A stretch of DNA of 64,000 nt. Origin: Ophiosphaerella korrae (lineage: Eukaryota; Ascomycota; Dothideomycetes; Pleosporales; Phaeosphaeriaceae). Position 1 is the stretch's first letter. Each line of letters opens with the position of its first letter. Both the position numbers and the translations under genes were made by a program. Below the pieces are notes generated by a model, which did not search any database, was not told the origin of the DNA, and saw only the letters and a program-made list of their open reading frames with translations. Below, in pieces: positions 22,414 through 32,042 of the stretch. The stretch is taken from NCBI GenBank assembly GCA_028456385.1, contig JALNQF010000172.1, positions 1-64,000 of the forward strand, written 5' to 3'.

Positions 22414-25320
22414 ATGCCCCAAGCTCGTATCCCTAATGCTAGCTTCATTGCCAGCGCAGAGCTTCCTATCCTGCCTTTTCTTGCGCCACGGGTTTTCGTC
22501 GAGTCACCCACCCCCAGCAGGAGTCACAAACGCCGTCGAAGACCATATAAAATAGAGAAAGGGGAAGAGAAGGTTTTCGATAATGCTGGTACACTAAAAT
22601 CATTGCGAGTAGGCCGCGTGTCCGAAAGAGCTTGGAGACACGCACAACATGCACCATGGGCGTCCCCGGGAAACGCTCGTCTCCCCGAATTGGCCAGACT
22701 GCGCTACGCAGACATATTCGCTTTTGGCCGCCATCCTCTTAGAAGTTATAGTACGAGTAGACTTATTCCTCGGGGGGTTCTATCAACACCGAAAGAGATA
22801 CCTGAACGATCCAGCATGACTGTTGTGGCGCACCAACCTTCAGTGCTGGACCAAAAAAATCATATTCTTGCATCCAGACGTGGGAAGGCATTGATTGTAG
22901 AGCGAGCAAGGCTTGCGAGGTACATGGATCATGCACTCAACGAAGATGCAGAGAGTCTTTTGAAGGATGGGAGATACCGGTCCCTGCGTCGTCGAATTGC
23001 GAACCTTCAAAATTGGAGAGTCACAAGCCTAGATCTGAGGCAAAAACGTCGCGACTTAAAGCAGAGTTCTGTGCTGATTCAAGGCTTTGCGGCACTTGAT
23101 CGATCAACGTACCCAGCTATAGGACGACACACACACAGGATCACTATCAGCCATGATCCTAGGTGCGCTCGATGGAGTAGAAAAGTGTTTAAAGACACTG
23201 CAAAGCATGAGTTACATGAGACGTGGAAGAATTGGATGGCATTCGATATGGGGACCCGAAAGACTGCATATCAACGTTTGCTGCTCTATCTACTCGATCG
23301 CAAGCCTTCGCGCGCCATGCAATTTATTCATGTCATAGCCAACGATCCGATCTTACGGGGTATGAAGACAGAGGCCATTGCGGATGCCCTTGGCCATCTC
23401 TCGAAGATACACAAGCGAGGCGCTTATTGGATGAATGAAGGTTGGAGCGCAGATAAAGAAGCTGTCAAACGAAGTTTTGTGCCGGCATTTGTCCACATTT
23501 TTCGAAAGGCTTTGGCTGGACAAAAGGATGCTTGTTCACAAGATCTACTGTATAATCTGGTAGACTTGGCAGACAAGGACGATCTCAAGAAAGTATTTGA
23601 CTGCCTAACCGAGAATAGCGTCTTCCTCTCGTTTGACACTGTTCTGCATTATGCAAACGCCTTTGCACATGCCGGGGAAATACCATCAGCACTTAGGTGT
23701 TTGGATAAGCTCAAGGCAATGAGTTATTCCAGTGCTTGGAAAGTAAAATCTGATCGGGAAAGGCTTCGATGGACCTGTGCTTTGATATTGCGCAAGAGCA
23801 TGGCTAAGAATCATGATTACCACGAAACACCTGGGATTATAGCACACTTGGTTCAACTGGGTATCAAGATGGACACCCGCCTCTACAACGTTGTCATGCA
23901 TAATGCAATGGAAGCACTCGACTATGCCACTGCTTTCAAAGTGTACAACGCTTTGGAAGGAAACGGGCTGGAGGCAGACAAGCATACGCATTCCATCCTC
24001 TTGCATGGATGTGCGTCGCAGAGCAATCCTGCAATGTTTTCTCAATTTGCACAACACTGTGCAGATGTAGCTGACAAGATTCAAGACCCATGGCTAGCGA
24101 CAGATTACCTTTATTACTTATACGTTCGCCATCAAAACGAGACTGATAAGTCGCACACCTTGGCTTTACTTGAGCATGCGTATGTTCGCTTCTTCTCAAC
24201 TAGGCCTTTAGAGATGATCGACAATCGAATCAGAGCAGCCACGAATATTTTTTCAGACGAGCAATCAGGCTCGGCCAACGCCTCTGCCAAGTTCCAACCT
24301 ACGCCTGTTGCCCTCTACATCTTACTTCAGGCCCAAATTCAAGACGCGCTTGTTATCAGCAATCAGCGAGTGTTTGGCCTATATACTAGGTTCAAATCGC
24401 TTGTAAAAGCAAAAAAGGACGAGACTGTGACGAGACTTGCTGAAACCCCGATCATCTGGAACGCCTTTCTGCTTGCCTTTTGTCGAAAGCAGCAGTTCGC
24501 CAACGCATCACAACTCATCAAAGACATGACAAATGACTCGCCTCAACCCAACATCTACAGCTGGAACATCTTCATGCAAGCTTTCTTCAAAACTGGTCAA
24601 GTACAGGCTGCAGAGCGTGTTTTTGAAATACTACGCAGTCGTGGCATCGATCCCGACCAGTACACATATGGCGTCTTATTACGAGGATATGCAAAAGCAC
24701 AGCTTATTGAGCGCATCGGGGAGGTTATGGAACATGTTGATGTGGATCAAGAGATGGATCCTGACCTATTGAGATCCCTAGCGCTGATGACAGGTCGGAA
24801 TGAATTGATGTTGACGTTGGAGAAGAGTCGGATTTACAAGGAGGCCAAGATGCAGGAGGAAGCGCGGATTGAGACGGAGGCTGAGGAAGTGCGATGGGCA
24901 CCACCACAGCTTACCTTGGACGAACTTGAAGCACATGACCCAAGCTCATTATCTTCTGGCCACATGGCAGCTGTCGGTTCGGCAGATCACGCACTAAATG
25001 AGCCAATCAATTCACAGCAAACTCAAGAAAGTCCCTTCGACTCCGGAGCACAGCACAGAAACCTTCAAGAACAATTTGGTGTCCGAGCGCCCGCTTCCCC
25101 AGCTTCGCCTTCTCATGCAAAACCTTCGAATCACTCGGATTCTATTGCTCCTGTTGAAGGAAGTAATAGCTTCAAGTCCCTGCTCGCCAGCAGCGCTGAC
25201 AAGGCGCAAATATCGAAAGAGTTGCCGAAGTTTCGCGCCCGGCGATTGTTCGTGATGGATAGGTCAAAGGAAGGAACGAGATTCCGCCGCGAGAGGAATA
25301 TAGGTCTATGGTCAGGGTAG
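22414..25320 (+). CDS. Pentatricopeptide repeat protein, probably mitochondrial
   Basis: This is a single exon of 968 codons. The protein is mostly paired helices. The clearest PPR units are about residues 710-780 (IYSWNIFMQAFFKTGQVQAAERV and DQYTYGVLLRGYAKAQ). Weaker units occur at about 400-560 (MDTRLYNVVMHNAMEALDYA). The N-terminus is rich in Arg and Ser, consistent with a mitochondrial presequence, although the true start could be one of the later Met codons. Such proteins bind organellar RNA and control its translation or processing. The C-terminal 150 residues are disordered and end in a short basic stretch (RFRRERNIGLWSG). I cannot say which mitochondrial transcript it serves. Confidence 0.82.
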   Translation: MPQARIPNASFIASAELPILPFLAPRVFVESPTPSRSHKRRRRPYKIEKGEEKVFDNAGTLKSLRVGRVSERAWRHAQHAPWASPGNARLPELARLRYADIFAFGRHPLRSYSTSRLIPRGVLSTPKEIPERSSMTVVAHQPSVLDQKNHILASRRGKALIVERARLARYMDHALNEDAESLLKDGRYRSLRRRIANLQNWRVTSLDLRQKRRDLKQSSVLIQGFAALDRSTYPAIGRHTHRITISHDPRCARWSRKVFKDTAKHELHETWKNWMAFDMGTRKTAYQRLLLYLLDRKPSRAMQFIHVIANDPILRGMKTEAIADALGHLSKIHKRGAYWMNEGWSADKEAVKRSFVPAFVHIFRKALAGQKDACSQDLLYNLVDLADKDDLKKVFDCLTENSVFLSFDTVLHYANAFAHAGEIPSALRCLDKLKAMSYSSAWKVKSDRERLRWTCALILRKSMAKNHDYHETPGIIAHLVQLGIKMDTRLYNVVMHNAMEALDYATAFKVYNALEGNGLEADKHTHSILLHGCASQSNPAMFSQFAQHCADVADKIQDPWLATDYLYYLYVRHQNETDKSHTLALLEHAYVRFFSTRPLEMIDNRIRAATNIFSDEQSGSANASAKFQPTPVALYILLQAQIQDALVISNQRVFGLYTRFKSLVKAKKDETVTRLAETPIIWNAFLLAFCRKQQFANASQLIKDMTNDSPQPNIYSWNIFMQAFFKTGQVQAAERVFEILRSRGIDPDQYTYGVLLRGYAKAQLIERIGEVMEHVDVDQEMDPDLLRSLALMTGRNELMLTLEKSRIYKEAKMQEEARIETEAEEVRWAPPQLTLDELEAHDPSSLSSGHMAAVGSADHALNEPINSQQTQESPFDSGAQHRNLQEQFGVRAPASPASPSHAKPSNHSDSIAPVEGSNSFKSLLASSADKAQISKELPKFRARRLFVMDRSKEGTRFRRERNIGLWSG

Positions 25321-25352
25321 ATGTAATGTTACTATCGTATGCTATTTTGACA
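25321..25352. other. Very short 3' gap between PPR gene and NTPase remnant
   Basis: The PPR stop codon is followed after 32 bases by the convergent remnant on the other strand. No terminator-like signal is obvious. Confidence 0.4.
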
Positions 25353-25709
25353 TTATACCTTCGGCTGCTGAAGTTTCCAGCTCTTTGCGTTGAGACCTGA
25401 CCGCTGCGCCATGTGCCGAATACGAGGAGGCACCTGAGAAGGAGGGAGCAGCGATGTCACGATTAAGTTGGCACCAGTATCGGTATCGGTATCGGTTAAC
25501 AAATCAATAGCCGTCTTCAATACACTACCATAAAATACTAGCAGAATCTTCAAACGATTTCCTGTCGCAGTTGTTCGATCTGCAATAGTCTGTAGAAGCC
25601 GTGAAAGCCAACCCACCCACTCCGAATCGTCTCGATATGTTTTGTGCAAACCCTCAGCCTCGAGGATAAAAGCTCGTGGTATTTTGGAGAAGAAAAGACA
25701 GATGGTCAA
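25353..25709 (-). pseudogene. Fragment resembling a STAND-type NTPase
   Basis: This 118-codon frame reads like an internal slice of a fungal STAND/NACHT NTPase. A hydrophobic strand followed by acidic residues (AFILEAEGLHKTY) fits a Walker B strand. A helix (WVGWLSRLLQTIADRT) comes next, and then a second strand (RLKILLVFYGS) at the place where 'LKILITSRP' normally sits. No P-loop precedes it within 500 bases and no repeat domain follows. It is therefore best read as a relic of a larger gene, perhaps an allorecognition-type protein. The TATCGG hexanucleotide is repeated about three times within it (25478-25497) and encodes DTDTDT. Similarity is by pattern only. Confidence 0.35.
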
Positions 25710-25856
25710 CCTATCTTCGCTTTCGGGACTAGCCTATCGCCTTGCCTCTAGTAGCGAGCCTGCCGCACTCACTGCCAGATCCTCCATGTGAGAATCTAGC
25801 TGATTTCTGAAGCGGAGGCGACGCAATATCAAAGCACATGGGCAAACAGGCTCTCT

Positions 25857-26519
25857 TTGTTTTCATTCCCTCCCATGCTAACTGCGCCTTGGTTTCCAGC
25901 ACCTTTGACATGGCCTCCATTTTTTTCGTCATGGCTTCCGTTATTTCCAGCATGGCCACCAACGATTAACCCTTGGAGCTTTCCAGGAGTTCCCCCAGCG
26001 AGTGCGGCAGGGTTGCCAGCAGGACCTCTGCCTTCTAAACCTTTGATAGTACAGGCTCCAGTAATTGCACCTACAGCTCCCATAAACAAGCTCACCGTTG
26101 AAATCCCTTCCGTTCTTTCGATTCTCAGTAAGCTGCCAGTTGGTCTCTCTGCAGTTCTTCCAGCTTTGGCCAAGCTACCCGCACTTGCTCCAACACCTAC
26201 TATATCTCCGGTGACACTTTCGGTCGCCGCGGTTCCAACGATAATTTCAAGTCAGGTTCTCGTTGTGGTACCCACCGTAGCTCCAAACGTGGTACAACAA
26301 GCTGCCTCGCCACCTCCTGCACCTACACTTCCAGCTGCAATCCCTAAAGCAATCACGTTACCGTTTCCAGCAAACATTCTAGGGGCGCTCCCATTAGACC
26401 TACCGAAGGCCTTGCCAACAGATCTTGACGATCTTCCAGATCTCCTATCGGAAGGTATTGGAAATTATTACAAAGCATGTGGAGACAACAGTGGAGTAAT
26501 GGAGAAGTACATCAAGTGA
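25857..26519 (+). CDS. Proline/alanine/leucine-rich hypothetical protein
   Basis: This is a frame of 220 codons with strongly biased composition: Pro, Ala, Leu, Val and Ile make up most of it, with little charge until the last 40 residues (DLDDLPDLLSEGIGNYYKACGD). There is no clear signal peptide, although the first 35 residues are hydrophobic and aromatic (FSFPPMLTAPWFPAPLTWPP). The opposite strand is open for 115 codons over the same bases and is Gly-rich, so one of the two frames is a shadow. No family is recognised. It may be a surface or secreted low-complexity protein, or non-coding. Confidence 0.3.
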   Translation: MFSFPPMLTAPWFPAPLTWPPFFSSWLPLFPAWPPTINPWSFPGVPPASAAGLPAGPLPSKPLIVQAPVIAPTAPINKLTVEIPSVLSILSKLPVGLSAVLPALAKLPALAPTPTISPVTLSVAAVPTIISSQVLVVVPTVAPNVVQQAASPPPAPTLPAAIPKAITLPFPANILGALPLDLPKALPTDLDDLPDLLSEGIGNYYKACGDNSGVMEKYIK

Positions 26520-26861
26520 CCAAATCACACATCAAGATTGGTGTCTATGTGACTATTTAAGTGCATCACCAGTGCGACAGGATCTTAGCTTTTAGCTTCA
26601 CAAAAGCTTTATCCTGCTGTTCAATTTCATGTGATCACCAAGACAGGCATGTTCCTTCGAATTCTTGCATTGGCCTGACTAAGCTGGTAACTAGTTCAAG
26701 TATTTTGCTGGGTGTATAGGCCTAAGGCACATTTATAATCACTCTTTCGTTTCTATTTGTCTTGAACTTTGATTTGACTACTTTTGAATGGACACTGCCT
26801 GACCTCGAAAGTAATTCAGAACCTCCTTATGTCTGTGTGTAACTTCCATCTCAGCCCGGTG

Positions 26862-29800
26862 CTAAGCGCCGTCAAATACCAGAAGGGATTTGATATTGAC
26901 TTTGCCAAACCCAGACCGACGCAATAGGTCTCGGCCCCGATGAAACGGGAACTCAGCTACGACCATAATACTTATATTCACATCGCTAATGCCGGCTTTG
27001 GTCAGCAGTCGTAACACTGCGCATAGCGTTGTTCCTGTGGCAAGAACATCATCCACCACAACCACTGGAGCACTTTTTGAGGCAATATTCAATTCCACCT
27101 CGATGCGCTTCTCTTCCACCGGACGAGAGCCCAAAGACGAAATATAAGATGGTTTTTTGGTGACAGAGATGATGGGTGGAGGCAGTTTGCCAGAGTCACG
27201 AATGACCAATAGCGGCAAACCAGTCTTTGAGGCAAGCGACGCTGCGAATATGTCGCCAGCACCATAACACACAATTCTGTCAACTCTGGCCCAATCACCG
27301 CTGAAATGGGTTTGAAGTAAAGATGTGCATAGGTTTAGTCCATCCGGTTGCGCGGCGATACCAAGCACATGACGGAAATCTGTGCCTGGTGGAAAATTTG
27401 ATGTTAATTGTACCATACTAGCCAACCGCTGGAGGTCCTCATGTAAGAAAGGGACTAGGTGCTTCTCAGCAAAATCAGTTGCTGCCTCTTCCCCAGCGGT
27501 GTCATTTTCAAAGAGAAAACTAGGGCAATAATCCAACTCTGTTGTGATTTTTGAGTCACTCTCGTCGACCGCGTCCCTGAATGGTTCAGCGTAAGTACTT
27601 TTAGGATTCCCCCGACGATCATTCCGCGTCTGCTCACTCGCTTGGATGCGAACATCAAGCAGTCTTCTATCCGGTACCAGATGTGATAGAGTTGGGATTG
27701 GCGCCTCATCTCTCATCCCAGTGATCAACAGGACGTCAACTTCTGCGGCGGCATGTGATACGTTCAGAAAGTGCTCCTCTGGTAGTCGAGGTCGTTGCCG
27801 CACTTGTTCTTGGAAGAATGCAGTCAATTTTGAACGATGCTTCTCCTTATAAGGACGATCTCCGAGTAGACGAGCCAGGTCAGCACCAACAGCTTCGGCG
27901 TACTCTCGCTTCGTTTCATCACTAATACTGACAACTCTTGTTGTAAGGTCGTTCCGGAGATGTTTTCGAAATACGGAAGTCCATAAATTTGCACAAGTGT
28001 CTTTGCCTGCAGCGATTTCGCCCGTGACAAGTATGATGAGCTTCTGTTGACTTGGCCACTGTGGAAGGGGACAAGAATAAGCCAAAACATTACACGGATC
28101 CATTTCAGATTTCAGAGCAGCTAGGCGCGGACCATTTGGGCCAAATGCCTTAGCTGCTAGCCTAAGGTCCCTTGGATCTGGGCCAAGATCAGCGCCATAG
28201 ACTCCCGCGCTCAGGGGTAACAAATCTTCGGCAACATCATACACCCATTGCATAGTCGACTGAGCGACTTTTGTGCCTTCTTGATCTCGTAGCCAGACAC
28301 CGGTTATCACGCAGGCGAAGTCCCAAGTCCGACATCCAAAAGCTGTTATATCATGAGCAACATCTCCAATCGCTCCGCCACCTTGAAGTAAATGGAAATA
28401 GCAAAGTGGGGATGGGCGGCTCTCTATGGCTGCCACCAAATGCTTGGCAATGTTGGTTTCTCTAATGTTTTTCAGGAACAGACATCGTTTGAATGAAGAC
28501 GTCTTGCCGCCGCCGTGACCACCATGCATTCCAGACATGTACATCTCTGCTTCAAACAGAGCAACACCATCTATCGCATTGCAATCCTTTTGCGACGTCC
28601 AGACATCGCCCCAATTTTCAGGCATGCGTGATGCTGAGGTTTTCCCGGTCGTAGAACATTCGAACATGGTCATCCCAAGTTTTAGCTGTCCGTCCCAATA
28701 CAAATACGCATCGGCAGAAAAGCTTCGGTCGGGGTTGCTGGTGGCAAGCTCGTCAAAGTGGCAAAGTTGCCGTTCAGCTTGCAGACTATCCTCCAACGGA
28801 ACGACACGTTCGCTAGTGAAATAGCTTGGAGCTGGATAGGCTTTCAAAGTCACGCTGACAACAATGCCAAAGTTGGTTCCCGCGCCTCTAATAGCCCACA
28901 ACAGGCTGTTTTCGTTTTCTGGGCGAACAGCGCCGGCTGGCTGGTGTGAACTTGGTACTTGGCCAATGCAAAGGATTTTGCCAGACTCTATGCTGATGAT
29001 TACAGCGCCAGCAATAGCGTCGCAAGTTAAACCGTGTAATCTAGCCAAATGGCCGATGCCACCTTGTAGCCACAGTCCTGCCCCTACACTCGGACGGGCC
29101 CCCAAAGGTACCGTTTTACCTGCTGACAAGGCCTTGCGAATGATGTCTTCTGTTTTGCAACCAACACCAGCAACGACCCAGGAAGCTGAGTCTTCGGCTG
29201 AAATAATTTGTACGTCGTTGAAAGCCTCCATGTTGATTGCGACGATGTTTGGCCAGACGCAGTGACCGCTATGACCTCCACCAACCACGGTGAGGCTCGT
29301 TTTATTTTTGAGGGCCCACTGGACACAGTCTTGAATATGTTGAATAGTCGTCGGCGCCATCATAGGAGCAGATTGGTGGAGGCGGGCCTCTCGGTTCTTG
29401 AGCTTTCGCTCTCCTTCGAGACTTGGCACCTTCGCCATCAAACTTGGTAACGTGGTTGCTGATTGTGTAAAGGCGATCATCACTTCTGGTGAGCTGAAGG
29501 TAAGGTACCCCGGATAGGCTTCCTCACGACGGCACAACGTGCGGCATACTTTTCGCCAGTTGGTATGCGTGGCTTCGTTGATGTCTTTTTTCTGAGGGTT
29601 GAACCCAGCGACAAAGGAAGAAAAACAGTCAATCATTTCATCTTCGTCTAGAACACTAATGGTACCCGAAGGAAATAATTTGGTTTGATGAGACACTAAA
29701 CCGTTGATATTCAGGTCATCACGGTGGAATACCAAGACCAGCCCGCCGTTTGGTGAATCCACGAGCATGCTCAGGGCCCGCTCAATAAAACTGTACTTTG

Positions 29801-30287
29801 GGCTCATGCCGTACATACTATGACAGAACAAGATGATGTCATATTTTTCATCGTCGTTATCTGTGTGTACGTTGGTAAAGGCAGTGCGGCGGATGTCAGG
29901 TAGCGATTTCGTTCCAAGAAAAATGGGGTCTGTCTTGGATTTCGCGTCAAATGAGCGTTCCAGGCGCGTCGCAAAGAACTCATGTGGCTCAAATGCAACA
30001 TATCGGTGAATCTTCTGTTTGAGGTGCGGAGGAAGATATCCAAATACGCTTTTTGGGCCTGGCCCTATCTCCAATACTGCGATCTGAGACCGAGAACTGA
30101 GAAGAGATGTTATGTGTTGACATAGCTCGGGGACGATGAAATTTTGATATGCGATCTGCCCGGAGCCTTGCACAAAGAAATTGAAGCCAGTGCGATATTG
30201 CTCATCTGACAACTGCTGCGTTAATGATGATGTATCGGGCGCTAGTTCTTGCCGCAACATTTGTTTTAGGGTATTTATTGTCGCCAT
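26862..30287 (-). CDS. Four-domain fusion: SAM methyltransferase - BBE-type FAD oxidase - phosphomevalonate-kinase-like - APRT-like
   Basis: One uninterrupted 1141-codon exon with a good start context (gaaATGGcg). Residues about 40-260 form a class I SAM-dependent methyltransferase: motif I is LEIGPGP (72-78), and a YDIILFCHSMYG strand follows. Residues about 305-740 form a berberine-bridge-type FAD oxidase. GGGHSGHC carries the likely flavin-linking His339. The position that holds a second, Cys flavin link in many relatives is Arg398 (GARPS). The C-terminal BBE segment ends RLAALKSEMDPCNVL. Residues about 748-950 form a P-loop kinase with Walker A GEIAAGKDT. PYKEKHRSK and an ITGMRDEAPI strand followed by EQTRNDRRG resemble animal-type phosphomevalonate kinase. 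Residues about 963-1141 form an adenine-phosphoribosyltransferase-like domain with FPPGTDFRHV, KLPP and the PRPP loop VVVVDDVLATGTT. Each domain keeps its core motifs. The product is unknown. Chemistry on a purine- or PRPP-derived metabolite is inference. Confidence 0.85.
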   Translation of the reverse strand: MATINTLKQMLRQELAPDTSSLTQQLSDEQYRTGFNFFVQGSGQIAYQNFIVPELCQHITSLLSSRSQIAVLEIGPGPKSVFGYLPPHLKQKIHRYVAFEPHEFFATRLERSFDAKSKTDPIFLGTKSLPDIRRTAFTNVHTDNDDEKYDIILFCHSMYGMSPKYSFIERALSMLVDSPNGGLVLVFHRDDLNINGLVSHQTKLFPSGTISVLDEDEMIDCFSSFVAGFNPQKKDINEATHTNWRKVCRTLCRREEAYPGYLTFSSPEVMIAFTQSATTLPSLMAKVPSLEGERKLKNREARLHQSAPMMAPTTIQHIQDCVQWALKNKTSLTVVGGGHSGHCVWPNIVAINMEAFNDVQIISAEDSASWVVAGVGCKTEDIIRKALSAGKTVPLGARPSVGAGLWLQGGIGHLARLHGLTCDAIAGAVIISIESGKILCIGQVPSSHQPAGAVRPENENSLLWAIRGAGTNFGIVVSVTLKAYPAPSYFTSERVVPLEDSLQAERQLCHFDELATSNPDRSFSADAYLYWDGQLKLGMTMFECSTTGKTSASRMPENWGDVWTSQKDCNAIDGVALFEAEMYMSGMHGGHGGGKTSSFKRCLFLKNIRETNIAKHLVAAIESRPSPLCYFHLLQGGGAIGDVAHDITAFGCRTWDFACVITGVWLRDQEGTKVAQSTMQWVYDVAEDLLPLSAGVYGADLGPDPRDLRLAAKAFGPNGPRLAALKSEMDPCNVLAYSCPLPQWPSQQKLIILVTGEIAAGKDTCANLWTSVFRKHLRNDLTTRVVSISDETKREYAEAVGADLARLLGDRPYKEKHRSKLTAFFQEQVRQRPRLPEEHFLNVSHAAAEVDVLLITGMRDEAPIPTLSHLVPDRRLLDVRIQASEQTRNDRRGNPKSTYAEPFRDAVDESDSKITTELDYCPSFLFENDTAGEEAATDFAEKHLVPFLHEDLQRLASMVQLTSNFPPGTDFRHVLGIAAQPDGLNLCTSLLQTHFSGDWARVDRIVCYGAGDIFAASLASKTGLPLLVIRDSGKLPPPIISVTKKPSYISSLGSRPVEEKRIEVELNIASKSAPVVVVDDVLATGTTLCAVLRLLTKAGISDVNISIMVVAEFPFHRGRDLLRRSGFGKVNIKSLLVFDGA

Positions 30288-30917
30288 TTCGCCTCTAATG
30301 GGTGTGGGGTGGAGGGCTGCGGGGTAGGTTGCGGCTGACAGCGTAGATACTTATACCTAGAAGGTTCAGGTCAGGCGCTGTAGTTACACAACGAGCTTTA
30401 TTCACTCTTTGCAAACAAGGTAGCTCAGCTGACCAAACAGGTGAATTTTACATATCCATCATTTCAGGCCTTCGAATGCACCTATAAAGGTAATATAGAC
30501 ACTATGATATGAAATACATCGTTCGCCATGGGTCTAGAAGAAAGTACCCTTCTGTTATATTATCTTTAAGTTCCACTGGCACCCGGATCCAATCCATTAA
30601 TCTTTTGATTCCTGTTGTTTACGAACCAAAGTTCAAGCACTTGGCCTATTGGCGTTTAGATTATCATAGATCTTGACAACTATTGCAGACCAGTTTCATC
30701 TACCTCTTGAATAAGGAACAAAATATGAATTAAAGAAAGATGGCCTCTTGACCTACACTGCACACATATTACATATTTGAACTGATCCCTACCACTCAAA
30801 GCGCGAATTGGGATTCACTAAGCTGTTCGGACTTGTCCTCACATGGGCTATCATCTCTTTTCTTCATGCTGTTTATGCTATCATCATTTTATCACTCTCA
30901 CTGCCCTCTCGAGATGA
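30288..30917. other. Intergenic AT-rich region
   Basis: This lies upstream of the four-domain fusion and downstream of the rhodopsin-domain gene. No coding evidence is seen. Confidence 0.5.
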
Positions 30918-32042
30918 TCACAGTCTGCCTGTGGAGTTGATGGCGTTGCAAATTTTGCGAATTTTGAGGAAAGCGGCATGGGAGAGTTTCAACATAGCTG
31001 GTATTGAAGTCCCTATCAGGGCAACGGTTGGTTCTATATGTGTAGGAATCCAAAAGGCGATCCCGTAGTCTCGGAGTCTTTGCAGATCATTGTTTGATGG
31101 TGGGAATTTATATACTGTACGAAGTTCACTGACATGCTATCAGACGGAGGTTTTCCACTAGGTACTTACTGTAGCTTGAATCTACGCGAGCCTGTTGTAC
31201 GCATGTGACGACTTTGTAACAGGCTGCGACAGGGGCCCTGTTCCTTGACATCAGATTCGTTCTAATATGCTCTCCAAAAAGGCTAACGTACGATGTCATT
31301 AAAATGAAAGTAAAAGTGACTTGAAGGCGCTGTTTTTTCGACAGCTGAAGATTCCAAACCATAGGTATTGGGAAAATGAGCAGAACCACGTCGAATACCA
31401 AACTGATTATGTACAACCACAGAGTTGATTTGAAGTAAAGGTTAGCATTACACCCTGTCTGTTTATTGATTGGATTCCACGCCACCTGAATTGGGCGACA
31501 GACGAAGCAAGGAATGATTTCGAAAACTACAAGGTAGATACCTTGTAGCGCGATAATGCCCCAAATTATGTTCCTGTAGACTGTACCGGTTTTGGAAAAT
31601 AGCCGATGATAAAACAGGAGGATAGGGACTCGGATCGTGGTGGATAATGCTGGATATATCCAAACTATGGCGAAAGAGGCTTGGGGGAGCACTCGGTACT
31701 CATCGCTCGTAATTTCACCCAGTTGCTTGCCAATTCCAGAATAATATGTTATATAAGCTGCAAAGACAGTCCAACCTAGATAGATAATCTAATAGCCATT
31801 AGCCGTCACCCGAGCTGCTCAAAAACATATAGACATGACTGTACTAGCGCTGGGATGATGGCATAGTCATCGGGGCCCATGCTTTTCGATACATATTGTT
31901 GGCTCAACCTAGCGACCACAGCAACACTCGCTATGACGCTAGTAACGATAATAGTAACAAAGACTGATAGGTCTTTGTGCCTGTCATCGATATCGTTTGA
32001 CGTGGAAATAGAGCGTGGGGCCGATAGGTAACGATAGGTCAT
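30918..32042 (-). CDS. Fungal rhodopsin-domain integral membrane protein
   Basis: Four exons (32042-31845, 31788-31292, 31243-31170, 31114-30918) give 321 residues. The frame is kept across all junctions, but the 48-nt second intron is the least certain. About seven hydrophobic spans are present. The family's signatures occur in order: GPDDYAII after helix 1-2, the PALSTTIRVPILLFYHRLF helix, the WNPINKQTGCN loop with the CRPIQVAW segment, and a late helix reading IEPTVALIGTSIP. This is the large 'rhodopsin domain' family of Pezizomycotina membrane proteins (PTH11-like and secondary-metabolite-cluster members). It is not a retinal-binding opsin. It lies upstream of the fusion gene on the same strand. 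A link is possible but unproven. Confidence 0.75.

Noticed and set aside
31262..31291. A 30-nt intron in the rhodopsin-domain gene
   Set aside because: Too short for fungal splicing. Using the later acceptor gives a 48-nt intron and preserves the frame.
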